Shown piece by piece: positions 1-7,243 of a stretch of DNA of 64,000 bases. The translations under genes and the position numbers were made by a program. Every line of letters starts with the position of its first letter. Positions within the stretch are counted from its first letter, which is position 1. The stretch lies in contig NZ_JAASQN010000003.1 of assembly GCF_011762125.1 (NCBI RefSeq), positions 62,001 to 126,000 on the forward strand, written 5' to 3'. The DNA comes from Sphingopyxis panaciterrae (GTDB lineage Bacteria > Pseudomonadota > Alphaproteobacteria > Sphingomonadales > Sphingomonadaceae). Under the pieces are notes generated by a model. The model was not told where the DNA came from. It ran no database searches and saw only the letters and a program-made list of their open reading frames with translations.

Positions 1-327
1 ATATTTGGGGTGATCGGGCGCGTCCATCTGTACGAGCGAGCGGACGAAATGCGGGGTGCCGGTAATCTTGCGAATGCGCGCGTCATCAACCTGCCGAAGC
101 AGCGTCGTCGAGCGGTCGCCATTGTGAAACAGCGCATTCTGGCGGCTGATCTCCAATATGTCGGCGTGTCGCGTGACGACCCAGAACGGATCGAAGCCGG
201 GCACCTCGGCGCGGCCGAGCGGATTGTTCGCACGCAACCAGGCATAGGCATCGTGGATCCGCTCGTCGGCATAGGCCGACGGATCGACGAGCGTTCGGGC
301 AATGCTGTCGGGGATCGCCTCGCTCAT
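1..327 (-). CDS. Cytochrome P450, CYP108-like (N-terminal part only)
   Basis: This is the first 109 codons of a gene that runs off the left edge. The start is ATG at 327, overlapping the stop of the upstream acyl-CoA dehydrogenase gene by 4 nt (ATGA), so the two are translationally coupled. The translated segment carries the P450 N-terminal pattern: PxxIART, YADE, then FWVVTRHADI and the late MDAPDHPKY segment that precedes helix C. From memory this order matches P450terp (CYP108A1, alpha-terpineol hydroxylase) closely. The haem-binding cysteine region is outside the window. The family (soluble bacterial P450) is quite sure; the terpene or steroid-like substrate is inference. Confidence 0.8.
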   Translation of the reverse strand, partial: MSEAIPDSIARTLVDPSAYADERIHDAYAWLRANNPLGRAEVPGFDPFWVVTRHADILEISRQNALFHNGDRSTTLLRQVDDARIRKITGTPHFVRSLVQMDAPDHPKY

Positions 328-1610
328 GCAAATTCGGCCTTGCGCGGTCCCATATAGCCGAACAGGAAGGCCGCGACCTTGCGCATCTGGATCTCTTCCG
401 CGCCTTCGGTGATGCGATAGCGGCGGTGGTGGCGATAGATATGTTCGAACGGCTTGTGGCGCGAATAGCCGATGCCGCCATGCACCTGCATTGCGCGGTC
501 GGCGGCTTCGCAGACCAGCCGGTTCGCCCAGTAATTGCACATGCTGACCTTGTCGGAGAGCTGGCTCGCCACCGCCTTGTGATCCATCTGGTCCATCTGC
601 CACGCGGTCTTGCGGATCAGCAGGCGCAGCATTTCGGCCTGCGTCGCGAGTTCGACGAGCGGCCATTGGATCGCCTGATTGTCGGAGAGCGGCTTGCCGA
701 ATGGCTTGCGCTCCCTTGCGTAGCGTACGCTTTCCTCGATGCAATAGACCGCGGCGCCGAGCGAGCTTGCCGCCTGCCGGATGCGGTTCTGGTGGACGAA
801 GCTTTGCCCGAGCCCCAGCCCGCGGTCGACTTCTCCCCAATAGCTGTCTTCGGGTAGCCAGACTTCGGTGAAGCTGACGCGCGGGTGATCGGTCGGCATG
901 TTGAAGGTCCACAGCCATTCCTCGATCTTCACCCCCGGCGCGTCGGCGGGCACGATGAAGCAGGTGATGCCCTTGGCGTCGCCATCGGCGCCCGCGGTGC
1001 GGGCAAAGACCATGACGTGGGTGGCGACATGCATGCCCGTCGTCCACATCTTCTCGCCATTGAGCAGCCAGCCGGGCTGGCCGTCGCGCTCCTGCCGCAC
1101 CGCGCGCGTCTCCATATGCGTCGCGTCGCTGCCATGGTTCGGCTCGGTGAGCCCGAAGGCGGTGAACATCTCGCCCGCGAGCAATTTCGCGCCGTCGCGC
1201 GCGTCCTGCTCCGCTGTCGCAAATTCGCGAAACATCATGATGAAGGGATTGTTGCCGACGATGCTATGTTCGTTTTGCAGATCATTGTGGAGACCGAGCC
1301 CTTTCGCGGCGAGATGTTCGCGGATCACCGCCATTGCGAGGTTCGATCCGCCCTTGCCGCCATATTCGGCGGGCCAGGCGAAGCGCAGATGCCCGGCGTC
1401 GTCGGCGCGCCGCCGCGCCTCTTTCAGCAACGCCTCCCATTCGGGGCGCGGCAGGCCGTCATTGTCCCAGTCGGTCCGCGCATGTTCACGGCGATGGTCG
1501 AAGAAGCGGATATTGTCGTCGGCCGCCTCGAGCGGCTTGATCTCGGCCGCAATGAAGCGGTCGAGCTCGGCGAGATAATCGACGAGGTCCTGCGGGAGCG
1601 CGAAATCCAT
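324..1610 (-). CDS. Acyl-CoA dehydrogenase (FadE/CaiA type)
   Basis: This FAD-dependent enzyme of about 428 residues would introduce the 2,3 double bond into an acyl-CoA. Visible signatures are the FGLTEPNHGSD flavin/substrate loop, LNGEKMWTTG, RKPFGKPLSDNQAIQ and the C-terminal ITEGAEEIQMR segment with the catalytic-glutamate region. The ATG at 1610 is chosen because the protein then begins MDFALPQDLVDYL; an open frame continues upstream but would overlap the preceding gene. It is the second-last member of a tight minus-strand operon (phosphotransferase, DUF6285, this gene, P450). Acyl-CoA dehydrogenase plus APH-type phosphotransferase pairs are common in lipid, terpene and sterol catabolism clusters of actinobacteria and sphingomonads. 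Confidence 0.92.
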   Translation of the reverse strand: MDFALPQDLVDYLAELDRFIAAEIKPLEAADDNIRFFDHRREHARTDWDNDGLPRPEWEALLKEARRRADDAGHLRFAWPAEYGGKGGSNLAMAVIREHLAAKGLGLHNDLQNEHSIVGNNPFIMMFREFATAEQDARDGAKLLAGEMFTAFGLTEPNHGSDATHMETRAVRQERDGQPGWLLNGEKMWTTGMHVATHVMVFARTAGADGDAKGITCFIVPADAPGVKIEEWLWTFNMPTDHPRVSFTEVWLPEDSYWGEVDRGLGLGQSFVHQNRIRQAASSLGAAVYCIEESVRYARERKPFGKPLSDNQAIQWPLVELATQAEMLRLLIRKTAWQMDQMDHKAVASQLSDKVSMCNYWANRLVCEAADRAMQVHGGIGYSRHKPFEHIYRHHRRYRITEGAEEIQMRKVAAFLFGYMGPRKAEFA

Positions 1611-1611
1611 A

Positions 1612-2007
1612 TCAGCTGTCCTTTGCCGTTTCGGCGGCTTCGCGCAGCGCGGCGCGATAGCCCGAATAATGGGGTTGATCGACGGCCAGCTTTTCGAGCG
1701 TCGTGGCGCGCAAATGCCGGGCAACGCCGGGGGATTGGACGTCGAGCCGGCCGTCGGCGAGTGCGTCGGCAAGCTGTTCGTTGAGTTCAGCGAGGTCGCC
1801 GTTGACGCCGAGGAGGCCGATCAGCCGCTGCTTTTCCTGCTCTTCGGCGGGGGCGCCGAATTCGATCTGGCGCCAGACGAGTTCGAGCGTGCTCGCCGCG
1901 ACGCGCGCCTGAAAGGCAGTGCGCGGCTTCGCTTCGGGTACCACGGTTTCGCGGAGGAAATCGATGACGCCGCCGAGCAGCTCGTCGAGGGTAGGCTGGT
2001 CTTGCAT
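1612..2007 (-). CDS. DUF6285 domain protein
   Basis: This 131-residue, mostly helical, soluble protein starts MQDQPTLDELL. Its size, the LDELLxxVxxFL start and its place between an APH-type phosphotransferase and an acyl-CoA dehydrogenase agree with the DUF6285 family. The gap to the dehydrogenase is 1 nt and to the phosphotransferase 4 nt, so it is co-transcribed. No catalytic motif is visible. It may assist the neighbouring phosphotransferase or dehydrogenase, but that is only context. The family call rests on recalled resemblance rather than a search. Confidence 0.75.
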   Translation of the reverse strand: MQDQPTLDELLGGVIDFLRETVVPEAKPRTAFQARVAASTLELVWRQIEFGAPAEEQEKQRLIGLLGVNGDLAELNEQLADALADGRLDVQSPGVARHLRATTLEKLAVDQPHYSGYRAALREAAETAKDS

Positions 2008-2011
2008 GGGT

Positions 2012-3019
2012 TCAGAGTCTCTCGCTGGCGATCAGGCGGAGAAGGTCGATTTCGGTCTCGGACGTTCGCCGGGCGATCATCGCGCGTTCCATCGTCGCAT
2101 CGCCGTCGCGATAGGCGGCAATCGACCGGGCACAGATCGTGCCCCAGCGGATCGTACCATAGACTTCCCACCAATGGGCCGCCGCGCGATCGAGCGGGGC
2201 GCCGCTTTCGGCCTCATAAGCCGCGAACAGCTCCTCGCGCCGGCCGAAGCCGCCAACGGGCAGGTCGATGCGGCCAAAGCGCCACGAATTGACGCACAGC
2301 CAGCCGAGATCCTCGATCGGGTCGCCGATATGCGCGAGTTCCCAGTCGAGCACCGCGCGGATGCCGTCATCGCCGATCATCAGATTGCCGTTGCGAAAAT
2401 CGCCATGGACCAGCTTCGGCGCGGCGGGCGGCGGCGGGGCATGGTCGGCGAGCCAGCGAAAGGCGAGGTCGAAGACCGGACGCCGGATCGCGGTGTCGCG
2501 ATAGGCGGCGCGCCAGCGCTCGACCAGTTCGGCGGGGGTGTCGCGAGTCAGGGTCGGAAAATCGCCCGCCGGGATGCGGTGCAGACGCGCCAGCATCGTC
2601 CCGCATTGGGCCGCGAGCCTTTCGCGCGCGGCGGCGAGGTCGGGGGATTTGACGATCCGCCCGCCCAGCGTTTCGCCGGCGACGAACCCCATCACGAAGC
2701 CGCGGCCCAGTCCGTCTTCGGGGGCAAGAATATGCGCGACGGGCGCCACCGGAACGCCGACCCGCGCTGCCGCGGCCATCAACTGCGCCTCGATTTCCAG
2801 CCCGACGCCTTCGGTAATCCGAGTCCCGCCGGGAGCGCGGCGCAAGATGTAGCTGTCGGCCGCGTCGCCGTCGCCGACGTCGAAACGCCAGATTTCCTGC
2901 GTGGCGCCGCCCGACAGTCGCTCCAGCGCCGCAATCGCGGACGCGCCGGGCCGGACGCGGGGTGCGATCTTGCGCAGGCCTGCTTCGACCCCGGCATCGA
3001 CGCTTTCTGTCACGGACAC
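2012..3019 (-). CDS. APH-type phosphotransferase family protein
   Basis: This 335-residue aminoglycoside-phosphotransferase-fold kinase contains the catalytic loop VHGDFRNGNLMI (Brenner HxDxxxxN motif) followed by AVLDWELAHIGDP, whose first Asp would bind magnesium. The N-terminal part has a short nucleotide-binding region, including DSYILRRAPGG. The start is GTG at 3019, with another GTG two codons inside. It is the first gene of the minus-strand operon. Homologues next to acyl-CoA dehydrogenases are thought to act on acyl or hydroxyacyl intermediates rather than on antibiotics, so drug resistance is not implied. The physiological substrate is unknown. Confidence 0.88.
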   Translation of the reverse strand: MSVTESVDAGVEAGLRKIAPRVRPGASAIAALERLSGGATQEIWRFDVGDGDAADSYILRRAPGGTRITEGVGLEIEAQLMAAAARVGVPVAPVAHILAPEDGLGRGFVMGFVAGETLGGRIVKSPDLAAARERLAAQCGTMLARLHRIPAGDFPTLTRDTPAELVERWRAAYRDTAIRRPVFDLAFRWLADHAPPPPAAPKLVHGDFRNGNLMIGDDGIRAVLDWELAHIGDPIEDLGWLCVNSWRFGRIDLPVGGFGRREELFAAYEAESGAPLDRAAAHWWEVYGTIRWGTICARSIAAYRDGDATMERAMIARRTSETEIDLLRLIASERL

Positions 3020-3092
3020 GCGGCACTCCCCTTTTGGCGGCGGCTTGTCCCGCGCTCTTTCGAATCCAAATTTTGATGTAGAATATATAAAT

Positions 3093-3104
3093 CTATTCGT
3101 ATAG
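3093..3104. promoter_or_regulatory. Candidate TetR-type operator, copy 1
   Basis: CTATTCGTATAG lies in the 143-bp AT-rich divergent gap between the phosphotransferase and the acyl-CoA ligase. It has dyad symmetry (CTAT/ATAG). The same 12-bp pattern (CTATTYGWMTAG) recurs at 6019 and 7091, ahead of the two other transport and dioxygenase genes of this cluster. Assignment to the TetR protein encoded at 5106 is inference. Confidence 0.45.
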
Positions 3105-3162
3105 TGTCAATGAAACGACGAGCGCGGCGCGGACTGCGGTCGAAACAGATATGGAGAGGTCG

Positions 3163-5013
3163 ATGAGCGAGCAGACATCCGCCGGGGCAGCCGTTCCCTT
3201 CAAGCCGCTCGGCATGCTGGCGCCGTCGGTGGACGTCGAGCGCCGCGCCGATGGCGCGATCTTCATCACCTCGCGCCACGCGCCCGCCGCGGCGGCGCAA
3301 TCGATCCCGCACCTGTTCCGCGACCGCGCGCTCGCGCATCCGGCGCGCGCCTTCATCAAGGAGCGCGCGGGTGACGACGGGCCCTGGCAGGTGCTGACTT
3401 ATGGCGATGCGCTGGCGCGATCGGACAATATCGCGCAGGCGCTGATCGATCGCAGGTTGGGCGAGGGCGATGCGGTGCTGATCCTGTCGGCCAATTCGAC
3501 CGAACAGGCGCTGTTGCTGCTCGGCTGCATGACGGCGGGCGTTGCCGGCGTCCCGGTCAGCCCATCCTATTCGCTCGCCGGGCAGGATTTCGCGCGCCTG
3601 CTCCACTGTGCGCAGGTGGTGCGGCCCGCGATCGTCTTTGCGCAGACGGCGGGCCCGTTCGCGCCGGCGATTGCCGCGCTGCGACAGGCTGATCCGGACC
3701 TCATGGTCGTCACCGCCGACGGCAGCGGGGAGAGCGTGGCGCTGGCCGATCTGGAACGCGCCGCCGCAGGGCCGAAGGTAGCGGCGCGCCGCGATACGAT
3801 CGGCGCCGCGACGGTGGCGAAGATCCTCTTCACCTCGGGATCGACGGGCATGCCCAAGGCGGTGCCGCAGACGCAGGGGATGATGACGGGGGTGATTGCC
3901 GGGACGACGGGGTTGCGCAGCGAGCCGCGCGATCCGTCGATCGAGGTCGAACTGCTCGACTGGATGCCGTGGAGCCATATTTCTGCGGGCAACATCAATT
4001 TCAACGGCGTGATCAACGACGCAGGGACGCTCTATCTCGACACCGGCAAGCCGGTGCCGGGGCTCTTCGACCAGACGATCCGCAATCTGCGCGAGGTGTC
4101 GCCGATTATCTTCGCGTCGGCGCCGATCGCCTTTGGCATGCTCGCCGACGCGCTTGAACGGGACCCGCTGCTGCGCGCCTCCTTCTTCCGCAACCTGATG
4201 CAGATGGGTTATGGCGGGGCGACGCTGTCCGACGATCTGTTCGACCGGTTGCAGGCGCTGGCGATCGCCGAGACGGGGCAGCGCATCCCGATCACCACCA
4301 TGTATGGCTCGACCGAAACGCAGGGTATCACCGTGACGCATTGGGCGACCGAACGCGTCGGGATGATCGGCTTGCCGCTGCCCGGGATCACGCTGAAGCT
4401 GGTGCCGAACGGGACGAAGCTCGAGGTGCGGGTGAAGGGCCCGACGGTGATGCCCGCTTATATCGGCGATCCCGAGCGGAGCGCGCAGGCGTTCGACGAG
4501 GAAGGCTATTATTGCCTTGGCGATGCGGTGCGTTTCCTCGACGAAAATGACCCCGGACAGGGGCTGGTGTTCGACGGCCGGGTCGCGGAGGATTTCAAGC
4601 TCGACAGCGGCACCTGGGTGTCGGTCGGTATCTTGCGTCCCGATATCGTCGCCGCGTGCAGCCCCTATGTACAGGACGCGGTGATCGCCGGCCAGGATCG
4701 CAGCTTCGTGACTGCGTTGATCTGGCCCTCGGCCGCGGCGCACGGGGAGTTCACCAGCGAGGGCAGCTTCGACGCCGACGCACTGGCGGATATTCTTGCC
4801 GAGCGGCTTGCGGAGCATAACCGGAGCGCCGGGGGTTCGTCGCGGCGGGTGCGCCGTTTTCTGATCGCCGAAGAGCCGCTGTCGGTCGAAGGCGGCGAAA
4901 TGACCGACAAGGGCTATGTCAACCAGCGCGCCGTGCTCGAACGGCGCGGCGGTCTGGTCGACCGTCTTTATCGCGATCCGCCGCCGGAAGACATCCGCCC
5001 GGTCAGCACCTGA
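3163..5013 (+). CDS. Feruloyl-CoA synthase-like acyl-CoA ligase
   Basis: This AMP-forming acid:CoA ligase (ANL superfamily, 616 residues) activates a carboxylic acid to its CoA thioester. The AMP-binding P-loop TSGSTGMPKAVPQTQ, the TMYGSTETQG motif (A5) and the YYCLGDAVRF segment (A7) are visible. The C-terminal core is divergent: a DSGTWVSVGILR stretch takes the place of the usual GG.KI hinge. That is a trait I associate with the feruloyl-CoA synthase subgroup. The ATG at 3163 is preferred over the ATG at 3151 because GGAGAGG lies just before it. It is divergent from the dehydrogenase/P450 operon and probably feeds it with CoA esters. The exact acid is not predictable. Confidence 0.85.
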   Translation: MSEQTSAGAAVPFKPLGMLAPSVDVERRADGAIFITSRHAPAAAAQSIPHLFRDRALAHPARAFIKERAGDDGPWQVLTYGDALARSDNIAQALIDRRLGEGDAVLILSANSTEQALLLLGCMTAGVAGVPVSPSYSLAGQDFARLLHCAQVVRPAIVFAQTAGPFAPAIAALRQADPDLMVVTADGSGESVALADLERAAAGPKVAARRDTIGAATVAKILFTSGSTGMPKAVPQTQGMMTGVIAGTTGLRSEPRDPSIEVELLDWMPWSHISAGNINFNGVINDAGTLYLDTGKPVPGLFDQTIRNLREVSPIIFASAPIAFGMLADALERDPLLRASFFRNLMQMGYGGATLSDDLFDRLQALAIAETGQRIPITTMYGSTETQGITVTHWATERVGMIGLPLPGITLKLVPNGTKLEVRVKGPTVMPAYIGDPERSAQAFDEEGYYCLGDAVRFLDENDPGQGLVFDGRVAEDFKLDSGTWVSVGILRPDIVAACSPYVQDAVIAGQDRSFVTALIWPSAAAHGEFTSEGSFDADALADILAERLAEHNRSAGGSSRRVRRFLIAEEPLSVEGGEMTDKGYVNQRAVLERRGGLVDRLYRDPPPEDIRPVST

Positions 5014-5105
5014 TCGGGCGGCGAAGGTGGACTTTCACCATGCTCCGGCTCATAATGATCTATCATCATCGATTTATTTAGCGGCATAGCCGAAACGGGG
5101 GCAGG

Positions 5106-5789
5106 GTGACGGATAAGGCGAACACGGACGCGGCGGCCATGGACGAGGCGCAGGAGGGGGTGCAGGATCAGGCAGAGCGCTTCCCCCGGCGGTCGGCCCG
5201 GCGCGCCCGAACGAGACAGCGCATTCTCGACGCCGCGCAGGAACAGTTCATGAAGGCGGGCTATGCCGACGCCACGATGAATGCGATCGCCGATGCCGCC
5301 GATATCCACGTCACGACGCTTTTCACGCACTTCAAGACGAAGCGCGATCTTGCGGCCGCGCTTTCGGATCAGGAAATCGAAGAGCTTCGCGCGATGGTGG
5401 TCGCGGCCAAGGGTAAAATTCCCTTTTTCGACTTCTTCCGCCGCCTGGTGCTGACGACCGCCGCGACACGCCAGAAGGACGGTGACCCGAAAACCGGGCT
5501 AACCCAGGAAGTCCAGCGCGATCCCGAGCTGGCGCTGAGCTGGCTGCGCTACGAAGAAAATGAAGTACGGCTTGTCGCTGAATATATCGCGCATGATTAT
5601 GGCCTCGATGCCAAGGGCGATTATGCCCCCTATCTCGCCGGGCAGATCCTCATTGCAAGCGGCGTGACATCCTATACCCGGTGGGTTCGGGACAAAAATC
5701 TCGATCTGGTCAAGGAAACCGAGACCGCACTCGATCTTGCCGAGCGCATGGCGCGCGCGATCCTGCCGCCGGCGCCGGTCAAACCCTGA
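5106..5789 (+). CDS. TetR/AcrR-family regulator
   Basis: This 227-residue repressor-type protein has a classical N-terminal TetR helix-turn-helix (RILDAAQEQF, then MNAIADAADIHVTTLFTHFKT), preceded by an unusually long charged tail of about 35 residues. The C-terminal ligand-binding half is not family-diagnostic. The start is GTG at 5106 after a G-rich ribosome-binding region (cggggg). It lies 92 bp after the acyl-CoA ligase and before the PhyH gene. It is therefore the obvious candidate to control the 1-8.8 kb catabolic set through the shared 12-bp motif; its own upstream region has only a weak 8/12 match at 5070. Confidence 0.88.
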   Translation: MTDKANTDAAAMDEAQEGVQDQAERFPRRSARRARTRQRILDAAQEQFMKAGYADATMNAIADAADIHVTTLFTHFKTKRDLAAALSDQEIEELRAMVVAAKGKIPFFDFFRRLVLTTAATRQKDGDPKTGLTQEVQRDPELALSWLRYEENEVRLVAEYIAHDYGLDAKGDYAPYLAGQILIASGVTSYTRWVRDKNLDLVKETETALDLAERMARAILPPAPVKP

Positions 5790-6018
5790 TCGACGACATC
5801 CGGGGCCGCTTCCCGCGCGAAATTCCGGCGCCCCGGCTTCGATCGCGAATATCTGCTTGCGACAAATATCCTGTTCCCCGGCGAAAGCCAGGGTCCGGAT
5901 TGCGCGCGCGGCGGCGCGTGGCTCCCGGGTTTGGCCGGAGAATACATATCCAATCCGGTGTAGCGAGGAACGCCATTCGGCGCCCTGACACATATGATAT
6001 ATGCGCTAGCCAATAACG

Positions 6019-6030
6019 CTATTTGACTAG
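6019..6030. promoter_or_regulatory. Candidate TetR-type operator, copy 2
   Basis: CTATTTGACTAG lies 61 bp before the dioxygenase gene, in the 300-bp gap 5790-6090. The surrounding bases are AT-rich and would suit a promoter. Apart from this motif I see no gene or clear hairpin in that gap. Confidence 0.45.
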
Positions 6031-6090
6031 AATAATCGACCATGATATTATTTTCATCAAGAGGCGAACCCGCTACCGATGGAGAATGGA

Positions 6091-6966
6091 ATGACCGATC
6101 AGGCGACCGCCGTGGATCCCAACCAGGCCGCGGCCAATATTCTGAACTCGCTGCAGGCGGGACGAACCAATGATCCCAAGGACCACAGCTATGATCTGAG
6201 CCTGCTGACGCCCGAACAGGCGAAGAACTGGACGGAGAAGGGCTATTTCATCCTGCGCGGCATCGTCGATCCCGCGACGTGCGGCGAGATGACCCGGCGC
6301 GCGATCGAGATTTTCACCCGCGCCGAGGCGGGCAGCACCGCCACGGCCGGCCACCATGTCGGCGAAGACGGCGCGATTGCCGTCGAAGAAGCCGCCAAGG
6401 TCAATTCGGGCGAGTCCGCGGACATGCGGATGTCGAAGCTGTTCAACCTGCACCGGACCGAGCCTTTTCTCAGCTTCGCCAGGCATCCGGCGATCCGTAC
6501 CATCATGCATGCGATCTTCGGCCCGCGCGTATCCTGTTTCAATTCGCAATATATCTTCAAGAATCCCGGTGTGTGGGGCCAGCCATGGCATCAGGATTCG
6601 CTTTATTATGTCTTCGATCGCATGCCGCAGGTCGGCGTCTGGCTCGCGACGAGCCGCGCAACGATCGAAAATGGCTGCCTGTTCGTGGCGCCGGGATCGC
6701 ACAATGAACCGGTTCACCAGGTCGTCCCCGACGCCCGCCCGGGTTCGAACCTCGGCTATCTCGAGGTCGTCGACTACGACTTTTCGGACGCTGAGCCGGT
6801 GCTGATGGAAACGGGCGACGTACTGATCTTCCACAGCTTTCTGATGCATATGTCGAACGATAACAGCTCGGACGAACGGCGTTCGGCGCTCGTCTATCAT
6901 TATGCCCACTCGGACACCCAGGTGCACGGGTCGAAGTCCGCGACGGTCGACTTCATGCCGGTCTGA
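6091..6966 (+). CDS. Phytanoyl-CoA dioxygenase (PhyH) family protein
   Basis: This Fe(II)/2-oxoglutarate-dependent oxygenase has about 291 residues. The metal-binding facial triad is visible: H167-x-D169 in PWHQDSLYY, and a distal histidine in the HSFLMHMS segment (H248 or H253). GCLFVAPGSHN is the typical PhyH turn. The ATG at 6091 is preferred to the one four codons earlier because GGAG sits six bases before it. It is monocistronic or starts a unit with the GPH transporter 273 bp downstream. In the family the substrates are acyl-CoAs or small hydrophobic metabolites. In this cluster hydroxylation of a terpenoid or branched acid is plausible but unproven. Confidence 0.88.
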   Translation: MTDQATAVDPNQAAANILNSLQAGRTNDPKDHSYDLSLLTPEQAKNWTEKGYFILRGIVDPATCGEMTRRAIEIFTRAEAGSTATAGHHVGEDGAIAVEEAAKVNSGESADMRMSKLFNLHRTEPFLSFARHPAIRTIMHAIFGPRVSCFNSQYIFKNPGVWGQPWHQDSLYYVFDRMPQVGVWLATSRATIENGCLFVAPGSHNEPVHQVVPDARPGSNLGYLEVVDYDFSDAEPVLMETGDVLIFHSFLMHMSNDNSSDERRSALVYHYAHSDTQVHGSKSATVDFMPV

Positions 6967-7090
6967 CCCCGGCATCTGTCGGCTGCCATTATCCCTTCCT
7001 CTCCACCCCTCTCCGCGGAAGGGATGGGGTGGGGTCGCACCGGAAAACTTGCGTCCATCTGCGACCCCACTCGTCACCGGCAAGTTGAAT

Positions 7091-7102
7091 CTATTTGAAT
7101 AG
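7091..7102. promoter_or_regulatory. Candidate TetR-type operator, copy 3
   Basis: CTATTTGAATAG lies within the AT-rich segment 7085-7135, about 110 bp before the 13-codon leader and 150 bp before the transporter. It is flanked by T and A, extending the dyad to TCTATT/AATAGA. It matches copies 1 and 2 at most positions. Confidence 0.45.
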
Positions 7103-7201
7103 ATAAATCGTTTTTAATCTATAAAAATGCCCATATAAAGCATCAGCACACGCTATCGCAGAATGGCGGATCGCGGCGGAACCGCCGCAAAAGGAGAGAC
7201 G

Positions 7202-7243
7202 ATGGCCTGCCGAACGGGAACGCCCGCCGGAAAAAGCAGATGA
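7202..7243 (+). CDS. Possible 13-codon leader peptide overlapping the transporter start
   Basis: The strongest Shine-Dalgarno in this region (AAAGGAGAG) precedes ATG 7202, which opens the frame MACRTGTPAGKSR and stops at TGA 7241-7243. The stop overlaps the transporter start codons ATGATG at 7240 (first A) and 7243. No comparable ribosome-binding site lies directly before the transporter start. The arrangement suggests the transporter is translated by coupling through this mini-frame. This could also be chance, as no homologues can be checked here. Confidence 0.35.
   Translation: MACRTGTPAGKSR

Noticed and set aside
2012-3019. Aminoglycoside resistance from the APH-fold gene
   Set aside because: It sits in an acyl-CoA dehydrogenase/P450 operon and has the long form typical of catabolic phosphotransferases.
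3010-4818. A 602-codon open frame antisense to the acyl-CoA ligase
   Set aside because: Repetitive Arg/His-rich translation without family motifs; the plus strand carries a full AMP-ligase.
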